From positions 1-18,621 of the forward strand of contig JADGIZ010000239.1 of NCBI GenBank assembly GCA_027604665.1: a stretch of DNA of 18,621 nt, in the 5' to 3' direction. This DNA comes from Polyrhizophydium stewartii. Its lineage: Eukaryota; Chytridiomycota; Chytridiomycetes; Rhizophydiales. A program made the translations under genes and the position numbers. Under the pieces are notes generated by a model. The model saw only the letters and a list, made by a program, of their open reading frames with translations, had not been told where the DNA came from and did no database searches. Positions 10,749-18,621 of this stretch are shown here, piece after piece; the stretch's first letter is position 1, and every line of letters begins with the position of its first letter.

Positions 10749-11026
10749 GCTGTAGCGTTGGATACGGAGGGAGCAGGTGCTGGGAGGCGGTTGCAGCGGT
10801 TTGCGAGTCCAGGCTGCCGTCGGGCGGTGTCCGAGCGGCGGATGCGGTGCGAGCAGGCGATATCGTCGGGGCGTGCCCTCCGACTTTTGGGGCAAGCCGC
10901 TCGGCCGAACCGAGACGACAGCCCAATCGTGCGCTGCCACGTATGGAAGGCAGCAGAACCTTTGGTGGGGGGGGATGCGCGCCATTGCCCATGACCGGGT
11001 CAGGCGATACTGCCAACCAACTTCAT
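10749..11026 (-). promoter_or_regulatory. ELP4-BLM10 intergenic stretch, possible BLM10 5' UTR or first exon
   Basis: 278 bases between the ELP4 stop and the first supported BLM10 exon. One minus frame is open from an ATG at 11016 and codes a Pro/Ala-rich segment, but it is out of frame with the BLM10 exon, so an extra intron would be needed to join them. A C8 run on the minus strand (10967-10974) may disturb the frame. No TATA-like element is evident. It should hold the BLM10 promoter or leader. Confidence 0.4.
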
Positions 11027-11884
11027 TCAGAAATCCAGCGGGATCGCAGCGGGGCTGTTGGAGCCGGCGCATCCTGGACCAGAAGCGCGGGCCGGTATCG
11101 ACGCGCTCTGCCTGCGGATCTTGGAGCCAGATGCAGCAGCCGCAGGGGCAGAGGGCTGGGCTCCGGCTGCTGCCGATGCGTCGATCGATGCATCGCTAGA
11201 GGCGTCCTCTGGCGGCAGATTGAACGGCTCGATGGTGAAGCGCTTGCGGTGCACCTTGAACGCCAGCGAGTGCAGGTCAATGTGCGACAGGCGCGACGTG
11301 TCGTTGAGAGAATATAGGCTGAAGACCTTGTGGGGATAGACGAGCCCGTGGTACTCTGATGTGTAGAGTGCGTTTGCGGGACGGTGCGAGCCTGCAAACG
11401 ACTCGATTTCGATCGCGGCATCGGCAATGTGCTCCAACCGGCGCACCAACGGACTTGAATGCAGCTTATAGCAGTCATCGTAGAGGTGCGCAGGCACTGT
11501 GACGACGCACACTGCACGCGAAGAGTGGACAAGAGCCTTGAGCGAATGCAGAAACAAACACATGTCCTGCGCTTGGCCGTATCATGGTTAGCGGCGACGA
11601 AATGAAGGCTATGATGGAGAGACTGCGCACCTTGATTGTCGGCGGCGGGGCACCTGGAATCGCATCCCAGAGCGGGGACGCGAGGGAATGCACGGCGATA
11701 CGCAGGATCGTGGCCGCCTGTTCGGAATCGCCGTTAGACGAGCTTTTATGGCAAAGCGGTCAGCGCAGTTTTCAGGCAAGCGATCCAGGCTCTTGTGGCA
11801 ACTCACTCAAACCCAGCCTCGACGATCTGCGACCGAATGCTGCTGAGCAGTTCAGAATACACGCCGCGCGTCGAGACGCCTGAA

Positions 11885-11915
<31 letters not shown>

Positions 11916-12216
11916 ACGACGCCGGGTCCAGTATCGCAACAGGCACCTGGACCAGCGTCTCCGGCGCGATCGTCTTTGTAATGTCAAACGTATTGCTGTA
12001 CACCTCGCCCGACGCCGACGTCACTGGCGCAGCCGTGGTCACTGCGCGCGGCTGCGACTGGTACCTCCATGCAATCGACATGCGGTCTTGAGGCGACGCA
12101 GCGGGGTCCGCGGCGGAGGTGGCGGCAAGCCCGCTTCGCGGGCGGAGTGTGCCCAGTGTGCGGGACGAGCCGGATAGCAGCCCGCCAGAGGGAGTTGGCA
12201 CAAGCTCGACGTTGGA

Positions 12217-12255
<39 letters not shown>

Positions 12256-12606
12256 TGAGTCGGACGCAGAGGTGGACGAAGGCGCCGCGACGGCGAGCGG
12301 AAGAGCCGCGATGAACGCCTTGGCGTCGAGCTCGGGGGATGCAAGCGACAGGGCGTGGCGCGAGTGGGCCCCTTGCGAGAGGAACAGGCGCAGCAACAGC
12401 GTTGCGTAACCCGTCAGGCGGTCGTCCTTGAGAAGGAGCAACCCGCCGACGGGCACGCCGCCGCCGAACACATCGTCGAGCGCAGGCGTGCCCGTCGAGA
12501 CGAGCGGCCGTCCGTTGTGCGCCGAGACCCGCACGCCGGGCAGCTGGGCGGTCTTTCCGGAGCTCGCGCGGCCGTGCGGGTGCGCTGTCCGCCTGAACGA
12601 GGACAT
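11027..12606 (-). CDS. ELP4: Elongator complex subunit 4
   Basis: One of the RecA-fold subunits Elp4-6, which form a hexameric ring that binds tRNA and releases it after Elongator modifies wobble uridine. Exons: 12606-11807, 11742-11631, 11566-11027, giving 483 residues. Both introns are 64 nt, one with a CTGAC and one with a CTAAC branch site. Family landmarks: NGRPLVSTGTPALDDVFGGG (residues 31-50), MSIAWRYQ, VEAGFD across the first splice junction, SLASPLWD in exon 2, then VVTVPAHL, ESFAGS, YHGLVYPHK and the end IPLDF, which resembles the human end. The start was chosen at 12606 because the protein then opens like its relatives; the upstream Met at 12681 would add the translated repeat array. 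Odd features: a run of about 14 Ser and a run of 10 Ala, both from trinucleotide repeats, in loops between conserved strands. Confidence 0.92.
11885..11914 (+). repeat. (GCC)10 microsatellite, Ala10 in ELP4
   Basis: Ten GCC units on the + strand, read as GCG on the minus strand, give ten Ala near the end of ELP4 exon 1. Confidence 0.9.
12218..12253 (+). repeat. (GAC)12 microsatellite, poly-Ser in ELP4
   Basis: Twelve GAC units on the + strand, read as TCG on the minus strand, form most of a run of about 14 Ser in ELP4. The apparent poly-Asp on the + strand is only the shadow frame. Confidence 0.9.
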
Positions 12607-12717
12607 TGAGGGCCAGGGAGAGAAGCGTGTCCGATGCCAAACGGGCTTCACTCGGGCTGACTTCACTCGGATGGTCTTCACTCGGATTCTGATGCCAGAC
12701 GGGCTTTGGCGCCGCGA
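12607..12717 (-). promoter_or_regulatory. Citrate synthase-ELP4 intergenic region with repeats
   Basis: 111 bases between the citrate synthase stop and the ELP4 start. It should hold the end of one gene and the promoter of the next. It is largely occupied by a repeat array listed separately. No AATAAA or TATA box is seen. Confidence 0.45.
12631..12706 (+). repeat. Short direct-repeat array upstream of ELP4
   Basis: CTTCACTCGG occurs three times, at 12647, 12661 and 12676 (14-15 bp spacing). The array is bracketed by two 19-bp copies that differ at two bases: TCCGATGCCAAACGGGCTT (12631-12649) and TCTGATGCCAGACGGGCTT (12688-12706). It lies within 25-100 bp of the ELP4 start codon. Confidence 0.85.
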
Positions 12718-15309
12718 TCAGATGTGGCGGGCGATTACGCGCGGGCTGCCGCTGCCGGCCAGCAGGTTGGGCGACTGGGCCGCCGACTGGCGCAGGCCCC
12801 GGCTGGGGAACGAGCCGGACGAGGCCGAGGTCGCCGCGGCCGCGTGGGACATCAGGCGGGCCTGGCGCTCGTTGAGCTGGGCAAGCTGGGCGCGAAGGCC
12901 CTCGATGTCCTTTCATCGCAGCGTCAGACTCGCTCTGCGTGTGCGAGTGGATCAAGCGGCTACGTACCACGGCCTTGTCGCTCCCGGGCTTGGCGTCGCC
13001 CTCGGCCGTGCGCAGCTCGAGATTGTCGATGGCGCGGGCAATCTCGGCGAGGGCAGAGTGGATCGTGGTAATCTCCTCAATGGTCTCGGCTTCGGTGGTC
13101 GCACCACGGCGGCGCGCGGCAAGCGGGTCGCTCAGGACGTAGTTGGTGTCGAGGGCGGGTTGTGGGGCCTCGCCGCGCAGACTCATGCGGCGGACAGGGC
13201 CGAGATCCTCGTACTTGCGGTGGTTCTCGCCAATATAGATCTGCACAGCCCTGCTTCGTCAGCACAATCCTCTCTCCGTGAAGCGGAAAGAGAAAGGGCC
13301 GCATACCTGGCGTGGGCGGAAGATCTTGAACTCGGGGTCGTCGATGCTCTCGATCAGGTGTGCCACCATGCCGGCGGCGCTGTGGGGCGGCGTCGTTGGC
13401 GACTGCAGGTCAGCGAGCTTTGCGGTACCCGCCGCGCAGAGGGCAGGGCAAGCGCTCACCGGGGGATGAACATCCAAACAGGGAACATGTCCGAAGGGAA
13501 GCGCAGGGTGTAGAAAAGCAGGCCAGTCCAGTAGTCGATGTTGGGGTTGAGCTTGCGCTCTGTGAAATAAGGGTCGGCGAGGGCCTTGGCCTCGAGGGCA
13601 AGGGCCAAATCGCCGATACTGTCCTTGCCCATGAGTTCAAAGAGCTCGAGCACCAGACCCTTGCAGATGCGCACACGCGGGTCCTGGGTTTTGTAGATGC
13701 GATGGCCAAAGCCCATGAGACGCACACGGCTCTTGCGATGGCCAGGGGCGGCCGAGCCGCCAGACTTGACGAGCTCCAGGAAGGCATCGATTTTGTCGAC
13801 GCTGCCAATCTTTTGGAGCATCTCAATGACTGCGGCGCTGCAGTTGATGGGCTGTTCAGCAAGCTGCGGCCAGAAGAAAAGGGCAGGTGCAAAGCACACC
13901 TCTTGCGCTCGCCAAAAAGTGCACCGGCGGCGCCAGAAAGGGCTGTGTACGGATCGACGCCCGATGACGCAAGGTGGCGGATCATGACCGAAGAGCAGTT
14001 TGATCCGTTCTCTGAACAGGCGCAGAGCATTCAGGATCAGTGCAGCTAGAGGGCAACCCTTGAGGAAGGACGAGTGCAAGAAGCAAGACCTACCTGCGAG
14101 TAGAATGAACACCTTGTTTAGGATCTTGACCAGGCGCGGGTCCGGGCGATAGCTTGGCTCGTTGAGCGCGTCCATCATATAGAGCAGGTTCTCGCAGTAG
14201 TCGCGGCCGTTGTGCATGGGGCTGTTGTACGGACGGCCTGTGTGCGACACACGGCTCATCAGCGGCGCCGCTTGCGCGACAGAGGCACGCCAGCGCCGAC
14301 AGCGGCGCACCCTGGCGATGGCGATAGGCGTTGGCCGCGATGGTGGGAACCTTGCCGAGGATGCGTGCAATAGCACGGTTGCGGGCAGCCTCAGCGCTGG
14401 CGATCCGAGCGGCCTCGTCGTCGGTTGGCTCCTTGCCAGGGGCAATTTTAGGCTTCATGTAAAGGGCGTCGCCCTTGAGCGCGGGGTTGGCCTCTGGGTG
14501 GAACGTCGAGAGCGACGCGATGGTCGAAATGACCATGCCCATCGGGTGGGCGTCGTAGCGGAACGTGTGCATCTGGAGCGGAGGCGGTTAGGCGCTCGGC
14601 AGTTGGTGCGGAACCGGGCTTGGCGGGCGTGCGCACCTGCTGCTCGAGCTCGGCGTGCAGGTAGGTGTGGTGCATGACATCAAAGACCCACTGCTCGTAC
14701 TCAGCCTGCGCGAGAGGCGGGCGGCGCCGGGGTTGGGGCGGGGAGGCGATGGACGCAGGTGGCGCCCATGGTGATGCAGGCGTGAGACGATGGGGATGGG
14801 GTGTCGACACGTGAGCAGCGAGCACGTGCACCCCAGCCGAGCAAGGACAGCCCGGGGTCACCTTGGACGGCAGGCGGCCGCGGATCAGCAGAAAGGCGAC
14901 CTCGAGGAAGTCGGCGCGCTCGACCAGCTCGGCCACGTCGTAGCCGCGGTACAGCAGGCGGCCGTTGTCGCCGTCCGCGGACGAGATGGCTGAGCGGCAC
15001 ACGGCCGTGTTCTTGAAGCCCGGATCGAACAGGCGCACGGGCACGCGGTCCGTCGGGGCCATGGCAGGCGGGCAGGTCGGCGTGATCTTGAACTGCGCCA
15101 GCGCCGTCGCGGGGATCGCCGCTCCGGGGCCGATGGGCACCGTGACGGCCGTTCCGGTCGCAGGGTCGGTAATCGTCAGCGTGTTGCTGCCGGCGCAGTG
15201 AGCGCGGAGCAGCAGCGGCGAGCCGGTGTGGCAACAGCGAGCGGATGCGATGCGGCGATAGAGCGCGAGTCAGCCCACCGGCCGCCGCGGAGGCTGGCAG
15301 CCGCACCAT
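12718..15309 (-). CDS. Citrate synthase-like protein with coiled-coil tail, active-site motifs missing
   Basis: Citrate synthase condenses acetyl-CoA with oxaloacetate; this copy is of the bacterial/plant-peroxisomal type. Exons: 15309-15236, 15186-14862, 14705-14637, 14572-14311, 14237-14094, 14011-13900, 13837-13460, 13379-13307, 13240-12968, 12909-12718; one frame, 633 residues. Family segments: [98 protein letters not shown] (catalytic Asp about residue 381), [11 protein letters not shown] and FRPRQ. The two His motifs (HADHE and PLHGGAN in relatives) are absent at the exon 5/6 and 6/7 junctions. About 130 residues follow the usual end, with two helical stretches predicted to coil. The N-terminus is Arg-rich and could be a mitochondrial presequence; the last residues (RHI) are not a PTS1. 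Enzyme activity is doubtful as read. Confidence 0.85.
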
Positions 15310-15458
15310 GCGTGCGCCTGGCGCACGCACTCGGGCATTCTGTCTGGCAAGGTGGTGGAACCCTTGGCTGCCGCGTCTCATGCCACGCGCGTGATGTCAG
15401 CATGAACGCGCAGAGACCAGCGACTGAAGCAGCGTCGGCTGTCTTCCCCGCAACTCCC
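15310..15458. promoter_or_regulatory. Divergent promoter between citrate synthase and NUP62
   Basis: About 149 bp separate the two divergently placed start codons. The region must serve both genes or contain two very short promoters. A TGATGTCA sequence at 15392-15399 is one base from the CRE/ATF palindrome. No TATA box is seen. Confidence 0.5.
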
Positions 15459-17519
15459 ATGGGTGCGTGCACGGCCCCCGCCGTCCGCGCCAACACGCCC
15501 CGCGGCGCGCGTTGCGTATGCAGCCCGCGCACCGAGTACAGTCGCTGCCGCATGCGGCGTGCAGCGCACGGGCGGCCGCCGCTGCGCTCGCAGCGCAAGA
15601 TCGCTGACTGCCCGCACTCAGCCAACAGCAACCCTCCAGGCTTCGCCTTTAACCCACCTGCCGGCGGCTTGTTCGGCGGCGCTGCCCCGGCAACCTCGGC
15701 GCCGGGAGCCACCGCGGCCCCGACCTTCTCCTTTGGCGCGACGCCCAGCGGCAGCATGTTCGGCGCGTCCGGACAGCCTGCGCAGGCTCCTGGAGCTTCC
15801 GCTCCGGCACCCTTTGGCGCCGGCACGGGCGCTGGCTTGTTCGGCGGCGCTGCCCCGGCAACCTCGGCGCCGGCAGCCACCGCGGCCCCGACCTTCTCCT
15901 TTGGCGCGACGCCCGGCGGCAGCATGTTCGGCAATGCCTCCAAGCCCGCGGGTGCCGGCCTGTTTGGTGCTGCACCTCCTGCCGCGACGTCTGCAGCCGC
16001 TGCCCCTGCTGCCCCGGCGCCAGCGATCGGCGGCAGCGGCAGCTTGTTCGGTGGTCTGTCGCTTGGCACGACCGCCGCGCCTCCCGCAGCTGCTGCCCCA
16101 GCGGCGCCGGCCTTTGGCAAGCCCGCTGCTCCAGCAGCGACTGCCTCGCCGCCGAAGCCTTCGTTTGGATTTGGTGCGCCTGCTCCCGCCCAAGGCGGTC
16201 CGGGTGCTCCGGCGGCTGCGCCAAAGTTTGGCTTTGGGGCTCCGGCAGCAACGACCACGGCTGCCCCTCCTGCCGCGCCTGCACCGGCCGCTGGCAGCAG
16301 CACTGGCGGCGGCGGCGGCCTGTTTGGGTCCGGCGCTCCATCATTTGGTGGGTCTCGTCGACCAAGCATCGCCAAACTCAGATATGAGCTGACAAGGGAC
16401 CCTGCGCGGCAGGCAAACCCCCGGCATCGACCTCAGCGCCGCCCGCAACCACCGCAGCGGCAGCGGCAGCTCCTCCTGCCCCAACGGCACCGGCCGACAT
16501 GTCGAAGACACAGACGACCGCCCCTGCTGCTGCTGCGAAGGCCACCACCGCCAGCGGCTCGCTTTCGGTGCCCGCGCCGACAGCACCCCCACCCACGGTC
16601 GGCGGCATCCCGCTCCTCAAGAACAAGACGCTCGAAGAGATCCTCAACAAGTGGAGCACCGACCTCGAATCTTACACGCAGGAATTCCGCAGCCAGGCGA
16701 CGGAGCTGCAAAAGTGGGATCGCACCATCCTCGAAAACGGCGCGACGGTGAGCCCTGGTTGTGGTTGCATTCATCGTAATTGTGGCGCCCACTCACCAAC
16801 ACTACGCAGATCTCCCGCCTCTACGAGGAGCTGCAGAGCACCGAGTCGCTCCAGAGAGAGATTGACCAGAACCTTGAGTACATTGAGGCACAGCAGAACG
16901 AGCTCGACTCGACTCTGGACTCGTACCACGCTCAGATTAAGGCGCTGTTCCAGAGCGAGGCCCAGTCAACTCATCTGCGGTAAGGATTCTGCTCTACCCG
17001 GCCTCCAAATCACAGCGCTGATGCCGAAGTATGCCCTCCAGTACCACACCTGCAGACGAAGAGCGAGAGAGGGCCTACACGCTTGCCGAAAACCTCAACA
17101 AGCAGCTCGACGAGATGAGCCAGCAGCTTTCTGTTATCATTGATGATATGAACGCATCGCGTAGTGGAGGCACGTCGGGTGTCGCCGGCGATGTGATGCC
17201 CGCGACGGTTACGGCTGGAAAGCCGGTCGCGCCTGAGGACGATAACCCAATAGGTGCGATTGTGCGTATCCTCAACGAGCACCTCACGTCTCTCGAGTGG
17301 ATTGATAAGACCAGCAATGATCTGGCTTCACGGATTGTCGAGCTTAAGCGTGTCGGCACGGAGGCAACGGAACAGGCTGACCGTGTGCATCGCGGCCAGA
17401 GCGGCATTGCAATCGGCCCGGGTTCGGTGGTTGCGCCTCTCGGCGGCACCTTCGGAAGTACTCCAAGCCGTCTGCGTCCGACGAGCGGCTTTGGTGCCAC
17501 GACGCCTGGTGGTCGCTGA
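15459..17519 (+). CDS. NSP1: Nucleoporin NUP62/NSP1, central-channel FG protein
   Basis: Central-channel nucleoporin of the nuclear pore: FG repeats bind transport receptors, and the C-terminal coiled coil joins the NUP54/NUP58-type partners. Exons: 15459-15462, 15640-16347, 16413-16747, 16810-16979, 17042-17519, giving 564 residues (vertebrate NUP62 is about 520). The start is ATGG followed by donor GTGCGT; after splicing the protein opens MGFAFNPPAGGLFGG, and the intron has a CTGAC branch site, so this start is preferred over the unspliced frame. Residues 1-240 carry about 16 FG units in an Ala/Pro-rich setting, then an Ala/Pro/Thr linker. The conserved coil spans about 310-520, with LEEILNKWSTDLE, YIEAQQNELDS, DEERERAYTLAENLNKQLDE and LNEHLTSLEWIDK. 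The end has two more FG units. The last intron joins THLR to TTPADEERER. Confidence 0.92.
15666..15932 (+). repeat. Near-identical duplication in the NUP62 FG region
   Basis: Copies 15666-15764 and 15834-15932 (99 nt each) differ at two positions. Copy 2 starts 168 nt (56 codons) after copy 1, so the duplication keeps the reading frame and repeats three FG units. Confidence 0.85.
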
Positions 17520-18621
17520 GACTGCTCGTCACGGCGGCTGTGTCGTTTGAGACCAAATGAACATGCTGATTGCTCGCAAGATGCAGTCGGCGCGCAGAGC
17601 CGCGATGTCTGCAGAAGCCAATTGCATTCAATCTATTGAAATGGTGCATACTCGAAGCAGATGATTTGGGCCGCCAAGAGTGCTCGAGCATCGTGTCAGT
17701 CCACAAGATCATCTCGCAAAACGAGTTTTGTGCTGCGCAACAGGCGAGATGCAGCTCAAAAGTCTCACCTTTGTTGGGTCGTTGTGGCCTCAGGCGGTCC
17801 ACAACAAGACTGTATCGTCCAAAGCGAGGTCCTCCATCGACAAGAGCGATGGCAGTGGCGCTCAAATGCGATGCACGGCCGCGGTGTCAGCCCAGAAATA
17901 CAGCACACAGGGCACACGGGCTTGATGCCGCAGATCGCGCAAGACAGCCATGCTCCGCAACAGCACGCACTTTCTTCGTCGGACATGCTCTGCACGACAC
18001 GATCCGAGTTGTGCAGCGTTTGCTTGGAATATGCTCGGAGCCGCACAGCGTGTGTCAGCTTTGCGCCGCAGACCGCGCGAGCCAGCTCGCACTGCAAGAC
18101 TTGCATTTGCGGCCTTGGGCCGCATGACATTTATGCGCCATGCCTCCCGTCTGAGAGTGTGTATCGTGCGCGGCAATGTCAAACTATCTGCGGCCGCTGC
18201 AGCGATCAGCATCCCGAGATGATCTTGCGGATCAAAGTCGACTCACTTCTGCATTCCGACTCGCTTGCAACTTATCTTATCCCCAAACAAGCGTCATCAA
18301 GACGGCCGGCGCCTGTGTCAGTGGCGTTTGCAACCGCAGAGAGAGAGAGAGACACAAAGCCTTCGCGATTGTGCCTCACCTTTTGTGTCTCGGCAGCCAT
18401 CCGAGCACTCGGAATCTGTGCGTTTTGAATCTGTGCGCTCAGAGCATCAATAAATCGGTTGGTCGTCGATACTCACAAACAACGACGATCTTTTGCTGAA
18501 AGATCTGCGGCGCAACTGGCGTGAGAAAGCGAGTATCGATATCACGGCACACGGCGGCATATCAAGCTTCAAGTCTTATGAAATGCAGGATTACGGAATG
18601 CCAAACAGGCTCGGAGCGCAA
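17520..18621. other. Region without a convincing gene
   Basis: About 1.1 kb downstream of NUP62. Several frames on both strands stay open at once, including a Cys-rich + frame at 17661-18428 (255 codons), but I recognise no family, no splice pattern and no codon preference like the neighbours. A (GA)n tract lies at 18338-18352 and an 11-bp direct repeat GAATCTGTGCG at 18412 and 18427. An AATAAA at 18449 could end a + strand transcript. The last about 170 bases are open in one + frame after the TAA at 18451, with no start codon or acceptor, so an exon continuing to the right cannot be shown. Confidence 0.5.
18338..18352 (+). repeat. (AG)7 dinucleotide tract
   Basis: A fifteen-base alternating A/G run in the region downstream of NUP62. 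No coding role is seen. Confidence 0.8.

Noticed and set aside
12119..12409. + strand frame with a poly-Asp run
   Set aside because: It is the reverse of the ELP4 poly-Ser tract; ELP4 family motifs on the minus strand decide the coding strand.
12607..12681. ELP4 start at 12681
   Set aside because: The added residues are only the translated direct-repeat array; the Met at 12606 gives the usual family opening.
14706..14861. Reading through citrate synthase intron 2 (156 nt)
   Set aside because: The frame is open but the peptide is Pro/Arg-rich and interrupts a continuous family match; donor and acceptor join LPSK to AEYEQW in phase.
15176..16375. Antisense 399-codon Gly/Ala/Pro-rich frame
   Set aside because: Mirror of the NUP62 FG repeats; it also overlaps the citrate synthase first exon. 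Composition explains it.
1..18621. tRNA, rRNA, CRISPR, transposon or prokaryotic operon features
   Set aside because: I saw no cloverleaf, rRNA core, regularly spaced repeat-spacer array, transposase or terminal inverted repeats; the intron-bearing genes rule out a prokaryotic origin.

Overview
The window is nuclear DNA of a small-genome eukaryote. It carries single-copy eukaryotic housekeeping genes (20S proteasome activator BLM10/PA200, Elongator subunit ELP4, nucleoporin NUP62/NSP1) interrupted by short GT-AG introns of about 49-177 nt. Most of these introns have a recognisable CTGAC, CTAAC or CTCAC branch site. Together with the high GC content, the dense packing and an ankyrin-array gene of the type expanded in chytrids, this suggests an early-diverging fungus, perhaps a chytrid. 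The lineage call is inference; the eukaryotic nature is clear.

Layout, left to right. 1-1308 (+): 3' part of an intronless ankyrin-repeat gene running in from the left edge. 1572-4247 (+): an intronless PPR protein with a mitochondrial-looking N-terminus. 4282-10748 (-): BLM10/PSME4 in ten exons, ending tail-to-tail 34 bp from the PPR gene. 11027-12606 (-): ELP4 in three exons, with Ser and Ala homopolymer insertions. 12718-15309 (-): a citrate synthase of the bacterial/plant-peroxisomal type in ten exons, with a long coiled-coil tail. 15459-17519 (+): NUP62/NSP1 in five exons, divergent from citrate synthase across about 150 bp. 17520-18621: no convincing gene.

Citrate synthase, ELP4 and BLM10 lie head-to-tail on the minus strand but have unrelated roles (acetyl-CoA metabolism, tRNA wobble-uridine modification, proteasome activation). 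I see no operon-like or functional cluster and no mobile element.

The least ordinary signal is in the citrate synthase. Under the best-supported splicing both active-site histidine motifs are missing, while the catalytic Asp motif and the rest of the fold are well preserved; the protein also has a roughly 130-residue extra C-terminal segment. Lesser points are two + strand genes whose stop codon lies inside the same 10-mer AATAAACCAG, a recent internal duplication in the NUP62 FG region, and a small repeat array in front of ELP4. Exon coordinates were reconstructed by hand from splice signals, phase and remembered family similarity; no alignment was run.
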